Assembly: GCA_937893485.1 (NCBI GenBank)
Contig: CALBJL010000248.1
Span: 1 to 7,992 of the forward strand
Length of the DNA stretch: 7,992 nt
Source: an uncultured bacterium
Lineage (GTDB): Bacteria; Bacillota; Clostridia; Lachnospirales; Lachnospiraceae
Direction: 5' to 3'
In this document: piece by piece, positions 1-6,080 of the stretch
Position numbering within the stretch: position 1 is the stretch's first letter
How the letters are laid out: the number at the start of each line of letters is the position of its first letter
The notes under the pieces: model-generated
The model's database searches: none
What the model was told of the DNA's origin: nothing
What the model saw: only the letters and a program-made list of their open reading frames with translations
Translations under genes and position numbers: made by a program

Positions 1-306
1 CATTACATCTGAGAGCTTGCCGACACCGGACGGCTCAATTAAGATACGGTCGGGATGGAATTTTTCGATCACTTCATTTAAGTTCTTTCCGAAATCGCCA
101 ACCAGTGAACAACAGATACAGCCGGAATTCATTTCTGTAATCTCAATACCGGCATTCTTTAAAAATCCGCCGTCAATACCGACCTCACCAAATTCATTTT
201 CAATCAGGACGATCTTCTGTCCGGCAAAGACCTCTTCGATCATTTTCTTGATAAATGTTGTTTTTCCGGCACCTAAAAAGCCGGATACAATATCAATTTT
301 TGTCAT
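1..306 (-). CDS. COG0523/CobW-type G3E-family GTPase, N-terminal part (cut by window edge)
   Basis: This gene runs off the left edge, so only its first 102 residues are visible. They carry the hallmarks of the COG0523 branch of G3E P-loop GTPases: the Walker A motif GFLGAGKTT (residues 9-17), the segment ENEFGEVGID (36-45), the metal-binding GCICC motif (62-66) and a Walker-B-like ILIEPSG (88-94). Family members couple GTP hydrolysis to delivery of a metal ion (zinc, cobalt and others) to a client enzyme; the metal and client cannot be told from this fragment. The ATG at 304-306 is preceded by an AGAAGG ribosome binding site 7 bases upstream. It starts 42 bp after the argS stop with no visible terminator between, so co-transcription with argS is possible. 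CobW, YeiR/YjiA or a nitrile hydratase activator type would all fit; the missing C-terminal domain would decide. The family call is firm, the exact role unknown. Confidence 0.92.
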   Translation of the reverse strand, partial: MTKIDIVSGFLGAGKTTFIKKMIEEVFAGQKIVLIENEFGEVGIDGGFLKNAGIEITEMNSGCICCSLVGDFGKNLNEVIEKFHPDRILIEPSGVGKLSDVM

Positions 307-338
307 TGTTATGCCTTCTTTCTACATTCTGTTACTTC

Positions 339-351
339 TAACAACCTGTTA
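339..351. promoter_or_regulatory. Small inverted repeat before the GTPase gene (possible operator)
   Basis: TAACA-ACC-TGTTA is a 5-3-5 palindrome that overlaps the argS stop codon and lies 33 bp upstream of the GTPase start. Related short repeats (TACATTCT at 323-330, GTTACTTCT at 331-339, GTTACATTCT at 348-357) crowd the same spot. COG0523 genes are often controlled by metal-sensing repressors such as Zur, but this palindrome is not a recognisable Zur or Fur box. An operator role is a guess. Confidence 0.2.
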
Positions 352-2136
352 CATTCTATTGGGTGCGGAGAAGCCGAGCACATCAATACAGGTCTCCAGC
401 ACACCACGTGTCAGATCAAGCAAGGCAATATATGCCTGCTGCAATGCCTCATCGGGCTCTGCAAGGATCTTGGTCTCATGATAGAAATGGTTGAGCGCAT
501 TTGCCAGGTCATAAATGTACGCGCACACTCTGTGCGGCGCGAGCTCCACAAATGCCGACTCGATCACACCGTTAAATTTGGCAAGTTCCAGCTGCAGGGC
601 TTTTTCACTGTCTGAATGCGCCTCGCCGACACACAGCCCCTCAGTCGAATGTCCTGCCTGTACATATTTATTTAAAATAGACTTGATGCGCACAATCGTA
701 TAGAGGATATACGGACCCGTATTTCCCTCAAAGGATGTAAAGCGGTCTACGTCAAAAATATAGTCCTTGGATGCCTGATTGGACAAATCCCCGTATTTGA
801 CCGCCGACAATGCAATCTGCGCAGCGATCTCACGCGCTTCCTCCTCACTCATCGTCTGGTTCTCATTCTGGTTCGCCATGATCTTTTCATACATCTTATC
901 CTCTATACCGGTCAGCAGCGTTTCCAGACGCATCACGCCTCCCTCACGTGTCTTGAAAGGCTTTCCGTCCTTTCCGTTCATCGTGCCAAAGCCAAGAAAA
1001 TACAGCTTTGTATCATCGTTTACGATACCTGTCTTTTTCGCACACCGGAATACCTGCGTAAAATACAACTCCTGACGCTTGTCCACCACATAAATGATCT
1101 CATTCGGATTGTAAGATATCATGCGCTGTACGATCGTCGCAAGATCGGTCGTATTATAAAGGGACGCTCCGTCTGATTTTAAAATCATACACGGCGGGAT
1201 CTCCTTTGTATCCGTCTCCTCCTTGACATCAACGACCAGTGCGCCCTCGCTGATATACGCATAGCCGCCGTCCTTCATGCGGCGCACCATCTCCGGAATA
1301 TAAGGCTGGGCATCACTCTCACCCTTCCATAATTCAAACGAAACATTCAGCCTCTTATAGTTTTTCTTCAAGTCTGTCACAGATACCTTGATAATATGCT
1401 GCCAGAGTGCGTGATACCCACGGTTACCATTCTGCAGCTCATAGGTTGCCTGCATCGCACGCTCCTTATAGTTTTCATCCTCTTTGGATTTTTGGCTGGC
1501 AGTCGGATAGATCTCCTCCAGCTCAGCAATCGTAAAAGGAGCCTCCTTCGGATATTCTCCCGCAAATGCATTGTTAAAATATGGCAGATCCGGTTTGCGC
1601 TCGCGCAGCTCGGTGATGATCAGCCCCATCTGAAGACCCCAGTCTCCGAGATGGACATCCCCGATCATCGTATTGCCAAGGAAAATACCCATGCGTTTAA
1701 TGCTCTCACCGATGATGGCGGAACGCAGATGTCCGACATGCAGCGGCTTGGCAACATTCGGTCCACCATAGTCAATCATGATAGTCTGCGGCTTTGCCAC
1801 ACGCTCACAGCCGTAATGTTTGTTGGACGCGCCCTTCTCCATCTCCCTCAGATAGTCAGCCAGATATGTTTTCGCCAGCTTCAGGTTCAGGAAACCGGGT
1901 TTCACAGCCTGTACCTCCTCGAACAATTCATTTCCGGCAAGCGCTGACGCGATCTGCTCCGCAATGTCAATCGGAGCTTTCTTCGCCTGTTTTGCGAGTG
2001 CCATCGCTCCGTTGCACTGAAACTCACAGAGATCGGGTCGGTTTGAAACCGTTACACGGGCATAGCTTTTGTCAAAGCCGAGCCGTTCAAAAGCGCCCTC
2101 CATTGTCTGGGTGATCTGGTCTAATAACTTCTTCAT
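349..2136 (-). CDS. argS: Arginyl-tRNA synthetase
   Basis: ArgRS charges tRNA-Arg with arginine using ATP in the cytoplasm. The product is 595 residues, normal for the family. It shows an N-terminal tRNA-recognition domain (about 1-105), the class I signature HVGH (133-136) followed by LRSAIIGESI, the conserved HLGDWGLQMG (162-171), a GKPFKTREGG segment (391-400) where the KMSKS loop lies in other class I enzymes, and a helical DALR-type anticodon-binding domain (about 480-595) ending in the typical PNRM. The start is the ATG at 2134-2136, which has an AAAGGAAAGGAA purine tract 6 bases upstream. A longer frame reaches 2178, but its first codons lie in a terminator hairpin and have no binding site. 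No T-box leader fits in the 105 bp upstream. The gene lies between a coiled-coil gene upstream and a metal-chaperone GTPase 42 bp downstream. Confidence 0.98.
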   Translation of the reverse strand: MKKLLDQITQTMEGAFERLGFDKSYARVTVSNRPDLCEFQCNGAMALAKQAKKAPIDIAEQIASALAGNELFEEVQAVKPGFLNLKLAKTYLADYLREMEKGASNKHYGCERVAKPQTIMIDYGGPNVAKPLHVGHLRSAIIGESIKRMGIFLGNTMIGDVHLGDWGLQMGLIITELRERKPDLPYFNNAFAGEYPKEAPFTIAELEEIYPTASQKSKEDENYKERAMQATYELQNGNRGYHALWQHIIKVSVTDLKKNYKRLNVSFELWKGESDAQPYIPEMVRRMKDGGYAYISEGALVVDVKEETDTKEIPPCMILKSDGASLYNTTDLATIVQRMISYNPNEIIYVVDKRQELYFTQVFRCAKKTGIVNDDTKLYFLGFGTMNGKDGKPFKTREGGVMRLETLLTGIEDKMYEKIMANQNENQTMSEEEAREIAAQIALSAVKYGDLSNQASKDYIFDVDRFTSFEGNTGPYILYTIVRIKSILNKYVQAGHSTEGLCVGEAHSDSEKALQLELAKFNGVIESAFVELAPHRVCAYIYDLANALNHFYHETKILAEPDEALQQAYIALLDLTRGVLETCIDVLGFSAPNRM

Positions 2137-2171
2137 ATCCGTTTCCTTTCCTTTGGTATATGTTTCATGGC

Positions 2172-2200
2172 AAAACAAAAAAACGCATAGCGTTTTTTTG
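2172..2200 (-). terminator. Rho-independent terminator between the coiled-coil gene and argS
   Basis: A perfect 11-bp inverted repeat (2176-2186 with 2190-2200) encloses a 3-base loop. Read on the minus strand it is an A-run, an ACGC/GCGT core and a T-run of seven, then a G and four more T. The GC core is short, so the hairpin may leak. It lies 42 bp past the stop of the coiled-coil gene and 36 bp before the argS start. It probably ends the upstream transcript, though an attenuator role in front of argS cannot be excluded. The sequence is nearly symmetric and could stop transcription from either side. Confidence 0.6.
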
Positions 2201-2241
2201 TAATGGCTATTTCCTATCTTTTTCGCCGTAACTACAGACCG

Positions 2242-2685
2242 TTACGTCTCTTCCTCGGTATGCTCGATCAGATCACGCAGCGCGTCGTTCTTCTCCGCAA
2301 GAATCGACTGTATCTGTTTATTCTCCGCCTTATCCGTCTCACCGGTTTCCTGAGTACCCGCTTGTGCGTCGGCAGCGGCATTCGTCTCTACCTCCTGCCG
2401 CATACGCTCAATCTCCCTGCGTTTGCTGCTCTCTACATCCTGTGCCTCACGCTTCAGACGTTCGATGATCTCCTCCGCCGCATGCAGCTCCGCCTCTGCA
2501 ATCCGCAACTGATGTGCCTCATCCGCTCCTCCCTCCTGTTGTGCGGATTTTACTGTCTGCGAAGGCTCGTCCTCCTGCTGCGCAGCACGCAGTTCCTCTG
2601 GTGTCATATAATGCACATTCCACCATTTTATAATACTGTGCTCCATTTTTTCTTTTTCATCGCGTTCTTTAATCAAATCTTTCAT
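2242..2685 (-). CDS. Small charged coiled-coil protein of unknown function
   Basis: I do not recognise a family. The 147-residue product is very hydrophilic, with no signal peptide or membrane segment. It starts with a basic/acidic stretch (MKDLIKERDEKEK), has a short aromatic patch IIKWWNVHYMTPEEL (18-32), then a long Glu/Arg/Ala-rich helix with heptad-like spacing (about 57-101). A low-complexity Ala/Thr/Gly/Glu linker (102-121) and a final helix (122-142) follow. The WW/Tyr patch is the only part likely to make a specific contact. The ATG at 2683-2685 has AGGTGG just before it, unusually close. A longer frame reaches a GTG at 2775 but has no binding site and would cross the divergent promoter region. 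An internal ATG at 2646 (residue 14) has only an A-rich leader. The gene is divergent from sigG across 169 bp and ends before a terminator. Hypothetical, but the frame and helix pattern make it a credible gene. Confidence 0.75.
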   Translation of the reverse strand: MKDLIKERDEKEKMEHSIIKWWNVHYMTPEELRAAQQEDEPSQTVKSAQQEGGADEAHQLRIAEAELHAAEEIIERLKREAQDVESSKRREIERMRQEVETNAAADAQAGTQETGETDKAENKQIQSILAEKNDALRDLIEHTEEET

Positions 2686-2692
2686 GCCACCT

Positions 2693-2721
2693 ATTATATA
2701 TGATGCGTAAAAATAATTCAA
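2693..2721 (-). promoter_or_regulatory. Sigma-A-type promoter for the coiled-coil gene
   Basis: On the minus strand TTGAAT (2716-2721) and a perfect TATAAT (2693-2698) are separated by exactly 17 bp, the optimal spacing for the housekeeping sigma factor. The -10 ends only 7 bases before the ATG at 2685, so the predicted transcript would begin at or within a base or two of the start codon and lack a normal leader. Confidence 0.5.
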
Positions 2722-2750
2722 CCGCAAGCTGCGCAAATGACACCCAATGT

Positions 2751-2778
2751 GAATATTTTTTTGCCAGACGTACACACT
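2751..2778 (+). promoter_or_regulatory. Candidate forespore (SigF/SigG-type) promoter for sigG
   Basis: GAATA at 2751-2755 (TGAATA with the preceding T) matches the -35 of SigF/SigG promoters. GTACACACT at 2770-2778 matches five of the six defined positions of the SigF-type -10 (GGNNANAHT), and its CACACTG overlap matches five of seven of the SigG-type CATACTA. The spacer is one base shorter than the SigF norm. The start point would be near 2785, giving a leader of about 70 bases. A poorer sigma-A-like pair (TTGCCA 2761-2766, TAATAA 2784-2789, 17 bp apart) overlaps it. The match is by eye only. Confidence 0.4.
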
Positions 2779-2841
2779 GATAGTAATAAATGCATAAGCA
2801 TGGAGCCACCCAACCGGTCGCTCAAATCAGAATAACGTTTC

Positions 2842-2854
2842 GGAGGATATCCTC
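2842..2854 (+). promoter_or_regulatory. Ribosome binding site of sigG inside a perfect palindrome
   Basis: GGAGG (2842-2846) is a strong Shine-Dalgarno sequence 8 bases before the sigG ATG at 2855, and it fixes that start. Bases 2843-2854 form the 12-base palindrome GAGGATATCCTC, so the mRNA can fold GAGG onto CCTC with an ATAT loop that hides the binding site next to the start codon. Four base pairs alone make a weak hairpin. Confidence 0.6.
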
Positions 2855-3631
2855 ATGTCTGCATACAAAGTCGAGATCTGCGGTGTCAATACCGCCAAGC
2901 TCCCAATACTCAAGGAAGATGAAAAGGATGCCCTGTTTGCGCGCATCCGCGAGGGCGATCCGCTCGCAAGAGAAGAATATATCAAAGGAAACCTGCGTCT
3001 GGTACTCTCGATCATCCGGCGTTTCTCCGGCCACACGGACAACATTGATGATCTGTTTCAGATCGGCTGCATCGGGCTCATGAAATCGATCGATAACTTT
3101 GACCCAACACTCGGTGTGAAGTTCTCGACCTACGCTGTGCCCATGATCATCGGCGAAGTGCGCCGGTATCTGCGTGACAACAGCAGTATCCGTGTCTCAC
3201 GCTCGCTGCGCGATACCGCCTACAAAGCGATCCATGCCAAGGAACAGCTCATGAACCGCACACAGGAGGAGCCAACAATCGATGAGATCGCCGCTGAATC
3301 AGGGCTGACCAAGGAGGAGATCGTCTATGCACTCGATGCGATCCAGAGCCCGGTCAGCCTCTATGATCCGGTCTACACCGACGGCGGCGACACGCTCTAT
3401 GTCATGGATCAGATCGCTGACAAAAAAAATAAAGAATCCCGCTGGATCGAGTCGCTCTCGTTGTCTGATGCAATGGAGCGGCTCGGCGAGCGGGAAAACT
3501 ATATCATAAAGCTGCGTTTTTTTGAGGGCAAGACCCAGATGGAGGTTGCGCAGGAGATCCATATCTCACAGGCACAGGTGTCCAGACTCGAAAAATCTGC
3601 CCTCAACCATATGAAAAACTATTTGAAATAA
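2855..3631 (+). CDS. sigG: Late forespore RNA polymerase sigma factor SigG
   Basis: SigG directs RNA polymerase to late forespore genes (such as spore protective proteins and germination genes) after engulfment. The 258-residue protein closely follows Bacillus SigG, recalled at about 260 residues. Its N-terminus KVEICGVNTAKLP (5-17) is diagnostic. Region 2 has GNLRLVLSII (45-54), DDLFQIGCIGLMKSIDNFD (65-83) and FSTYAVPMIIGEVRRYLRD (90-108); region 3 begins IRVSRSLRD (112-120); region 4.2 holds the helix-turn-helix GKTQMEVAQEIHISQAQVSR (225-244). In other regions SigF is similar, but the VEICGVNTAKLP start and the DAIQSPVSLYDPVYTDGGD segment (161-179) point to SigG. The ATG at 2855 has GGAGG 8 bases upstream. 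It is the only plus-strand gene here, inverted relative to spoIIGA-sigE, which it usually follows collinearly. Its stop is 13 bp from that of the convergent RNase gene, with no terminator between. Confidence 0.97.
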   Translation: MSAYKVEICGVNTAKLPILKEDEKDALFARIREGDPLAREEYIKGNLRLVLSIIRRFSGHTDNIDDLFQIGCIGLMKSIDNFDPTLGVKFSTYAVPMIIGEVRRYLRDNSSIRVSRSLRDTAYKAIHAKEQLMNRTQEEPTIDEIAAESGLTKEEIVYALDAIQSPVSLYDPVYTDGGDTLYVMDQIADKKNKESRWIESLSLSDAMERLGERENYIIKLRFFEGKTQMEVAQEIHISQAQVSRLEKSALNHMKNYLK

Positions 3632-3644
3632 AGTCACTACTACA

Positions 3645-5252
3645 CTAGCGGTCCCACTTGTCACAGAGCGAATTGATCTGATCGGCAAAACGCGCCAGTT
3701 CTTTGTTCGGCAGTCCTTCGCTCTTGTTGATGACCGCGAGCAGCCTCTGTCCTGCCGCGAGCAGTCTGGCAAATACATTGCTGGATGCCTTGCTGGAATT
3801 CTTCGTCTTTTTCGGCTGCATCATGCGGCTGCCCTGTTTGATACAGGCGTTCGTGAATAGGTCATATATATCGCCGCTGTACGGTGCGACCGCCTCATAG
3901 CCGAGTTCCTTATGCAGATGCATCGCGAATTCGTCTGTTACCTTGTCGTCACCGTGAACGATAAATACACGTTTCGGCGGATGCTTTGCAAACGCTGCCG
4001 CCCACTCGGTCAGCTTCGTGCGGTCTGCGTGACCGCTGATACCTGGCAGATTAACAATCTCCGCACGCACCTCAATCATCTCACCGAACAGTTTGACCTC
4101 CTTGGTGCCGTTTAAGAGCGCGTGACCAAGCGTGCCGGGCACCTGATAACCGACAAACAGAATCGTCGAATCGTCCCGCCACAGGTTATGCTTTAAGTGG
4201 TGGCGGATGCGTCCCGCCTCACACATACCGGATGCAGAAATAATGACGACCGGTTTCTTTAAAAAGTTGATCTGCTTGCTGGCATTGCTGTCTACCGCGG
4301 TTTTGAGTCCCGGGAACTGGATCGGGTTAATCCCCTTTTCTACCAGCTCAAGTGCCTCTTCGCTAAAGCACTCCTGCACGTTTTTATGAAAGACATTCGT
4401 CGCCTCAATCGCCAGCGGACTGTCGATATACACCTCAAAATCTTCAAATTCCGGAAGCAGATGCTCCGTCTTGATCCGGCGCAGGAAATAGAGCATCTCC
4501 TGTGTACGTCCGACAGAAAATGCCGGAATGACCAGATTGCCGCCGCGGATGAATGTCCGCTTGATAACCTCTGCCAGCTCGGTTGCATAGTCTACCGGCA
4601 GATTGTGTTCGCGATCCCCATAGGTAGACTCCATAATGACATAATCCGCTTCCTCTAAAAATGTCGGGGACTTGATGAGCGGCTTGTTGCCCTGTCCGAT
4701 ATCGCCGGAGAATACGAGTTTGACCTCTTTCTCTTTTTCCGTCACCCAAAGCTCGATCGAAGACGAACCGAGCAGATGTCCCGCATCCACAAACCGGATC
4801 TTTAACGCATCATCGACCTGTACGGTCTCGCCATAGATACACGGTGTAAACAGGTTTAATACCCCCTGCACATCCTCCATCGTATATAACGGCTCGATTT
4901 GTGCACCGCCGGAACGCTTCGCCTTACGGTTGCGCCACTCCGCCTCAAACTCCTGAATATGTGCGGAATCCTTTAGCATGATCACACACAGCTCATACGT
5001 CGCCTGCGTGCAGTAAATACGCCCTCTGAATCCATGTGCATACAATAACGGCAGCAGGCCGGAATGGTCAATATGCGCGTGTGTCACGAGCACAGTATCG
5101 ACCGCCGCCGCATTGACCGGAATCTCCTGATTTACATATAAATCCGGTCCCTGCTCCATACCACAATCCACGAGCAGATGCTTATCTTCATATTGCAAAA
5201 AATGACAACTGCCGGTCACCTCATGAGCTGCACCCAAAAATTCCAATAACAT
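3645..5252 (-). CDS. Beta-CASP metallo-beta-lactamase-fold RNase-like hydrolase
   Basis: This 535-residue cytoplasmic protein carries the full metal-site and beta-CASP motif set of the TTHA0252/CPSF73-like family of RNA-processing nucleases. These are HAHIDH (58-63), His159 in GHLLGS, Asp184 in SGDIG, motif A Glu208 in ESTYGDR, ISASGMCEAGRIRHHL (338-353), motif B His408 in SGHAD and motif C His433 in VHGD. All predicted zinc ligands are present, so it should be active, probably as an endo/exoribonuclease; the substrate is unknown. It is not RNase J, whose motif context and domains differ. After about residue 470 there is an extra tail with a Lys/Ser-rich stretch (480-492) and two short helices, perhaps for RNA or partner binding. 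The start is the ATG at 5250-5252 with AAAGGAG 9 bases upstream; an in-frame ATG at 5261 abuts that site and is unlikely. It lies 90 bp after sigE, where sigG is often found. Confidence 0.93.
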   Translation of the reverse strand: MLLEFLGAAHEVTGSCHFLQYEDKHLLVDCGMEQGPDLYVNQEIPVNAAAVDTVLVTHAHIDHSGLLPLLYAHGFRGRIYCTQATYELCVIMLKDSAHIQEFEAEWRNRKAKRSGGAQIEPLYTMEDVQGVLNLFTPCIYGETVQVDDALKIRFVDAGHLLGSSSIELWVTEKEKEVKLVFSGDIGQGNKPLIKSPTFLEEADYVIMESTYGDREHNLPVDYATELAEVIKRTFIRGGNLVIPAFSVGRTQEMLYFLRRIKTEHLLPEFEDFEVYIDSPLAIEATNVFHKNVQECFSEEALELVEKGINPIQFPGLKTAVDSNASKQINFLKKPVVIISASGMCEAGRIRHHLKHNLWRDDSTILFVGYQVPGTLGHALLNGTKEVKLFGEMIEVRAEIVNLPGISGHADRTKLTEWAAAFAKHPPKRVFIVHGDDKVTDEFAMHLHKELGYEAVAPYSGDIYDLFTNACIKQGSRMMQPKKTKNSSKASSNVFARLLAAGQRLLAVINKSEGLPNKELARFADQINSLCDKWDR

Positions 5253-5322
5253 AATACCCATCTCCTTTACGCCTTTTTATCAAGCTCTTTTGCTCATTTA
5301 CGAAAACTCACTTTTTTGTATT

Positions 5323-5350
5323 ATTCTATCACTTTTTTCTGATTATTCAA
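5323..5350 (-). promoter_or_regulatory. Possible sigma-A promoter for the RNase-like gene
   Basis: On the minus strand TTGAAT (5345-5350, overlapping the last codons and stop of sigE) and TAGAAT (5323-5328) are 16 bp apart. Two copies of AAAAAAGTGA (at about 5331-5340 and 5309-5318 on the plus map) lie in the same 90-bp gap. I find no hairpin terminator for sigE there, so read-through from spoIIGA-sigE into the RNase gene is also possible. Confidence 0.35.
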
Positions 5351-6080
5351 AGCGAATTATCTCTTTTTTCAGTCGCCTCATGATCTTTTTTTCCAGTCTT
5401 GAAATATAGGACTGCGAGATGCCGAGCGTATCGGCGACTTCCTTTTGTGTCAGCTCCTTTCCGTCCGGCTGGTGCAGCCCGAAGCGCAGCTCCACAATCT
5501 GACGCTCACGGTCTGACAGATGTTCGATTGCATTGCCAAGCAGCTTTTTTTCGACCTCATTTTCGATGTCCTTTGAGATCACATCCTCATCGGTTCCCAA
5601 AATATCCGATAACAGCAGTTCATTTCCATCCCAGTCCACATTTAACGGCTCATCGATCGACACCTCCATGCGTGTCTTGCTGTTGCGCCGCAGATACATA
5701 AGGATCTCGTTTTCGATACAGCGTGATGCATAGGTCGCGAGTTTGATCTTTTTATCCGGATCAAAGGTATTGATCGCCTTGATGAGCCCGATCGTTCCGA
5801 TTGAGATCAGATCTTCCACGCCGACACCCGTATTGTCAAATTTTTTCGCAATATAGACGACAAGCCGCAGATTGTGCTCAATCAGTTCCTTGCGCGCCTC
5901 CGCGCAGTTATCCCCCATGAGCAGGATGCATTCGCGCTCCCGCTCCGCCTCGAGCGGCGGCGGCAGCACCTCCGCACCCCCGATATAGTGAATCTCCCGC
6001 TCTTTGCGAAACAGCATGGTATATAGTGTCGGTATCATCTTTAGTTGAAAGCGATTCGGTACGTTGATTTTTATGTACAT
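5343..6080 (-). CDS. sigE: Early mother-cell sigma factor SigE (pro-SigE precursor)
   Basis: SigE directs early mother-cell transcription during sporulation and is made as an inactive, membrane-bound precursor that SpoIIGA cleaves. The 245-residue product matches Bacillus SigE through most of its length. It shows HYIGGAEVLPPPL (31-43) at the pro/mature junction, NLRLVVYIAKKF (70-81), EDLISIGTIGLIKAINTF (89-106), KIKLATYASRCIENEILMYL (111-130), DWDGNELLLSDILGTD (149-164) and a region 4 helix-turn-helix with TQKEVADTLGISQSYISRLE (211-230). The first 30 or so residues form the pro-region, amphipathic and slightly longer than in Bacillus; by alignment the cut should fall near residues 29-32. The ATG at 6078-6080 has AAAGGAG 7 bases upstream, better than an in-frame ATG at 6101. 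It overlaps spoIIGA by 10 bp, which suggests translational coupling of protease and substrate. Confidence 0.97.
   Translation of the reverse strand: MYIKINVPNRFQLKMIPTLYTMLFRKEREIHYIGGAEVLPPPLEAERERECILLMGDNCAEARKELIEHNLRLVVYIAKKFDNTGVGVEDLISIGTIGLIKAINTFDPDKKIKLATYASRCIENEILMYLRRNSKTRMEVSIDEPLNVDWDGNELLLSDILGTDEDVISKDIENEVEKKLLGNAIEHLSDRERQIVELRFGLHQPDGKELTQKEVADTLGISQSYISRLEKKIMRRLKKEIIRFE

Noticed and set aside
1396..1947. Plus-strand frame of 183 codons inside argS
   Set aside because: argS covers the region with conserved catalytic motifs; the antisense product has no recognisable domain or binding site.
2137..2178. Upstream start of argS giving 14 extra residues
   Set aside because: The added codons overlap the terminator hairpin and lack a binding site, whereas the ATG at 2136 has a good purine tract and a normal ArgRS N-terminus.
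2137..2241. T-box riboswitch in front of argS
   Set aside because: The gap is only 105 bp and has no T-box core sequence or specifier stem; only a small hairpin is present.
2227..2246. Six-bp hairpin (CGTAAC/GTTACG) at the stop of the coiled-coil gene
   Set aside because: No T-run follows on either strand and the stem is short; the downstream hairpin at 2172-2200 is the better terminator.
2203..2703. Long plus-strand frame with a Leu-rich, membrane-like product
   Set aside because: It is antisense to the coiled-coil gene; its leucines arise from reversed Glu/Arg codons, and it has no ribosome binding site.
2686..2775. Extended N-terminus of the coiled-coil protein from a GTG at 2775
   Set aside because: No ribosome binding site; it would cross the strong TATAAT promoter and the sigG control region.
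2791..2830. TGCATA at 2791-2796 as the -35 of a forespore promoter
   Set aside because: No matching -10 is found at 14-18 bp downstream.
5290..5350. SigE-type promoter for the RNase-like gene (AATACAAA as -10)
   Set aside because: No acceptable SigE -35 at the right distance; the sigma-A-like pair fits better.
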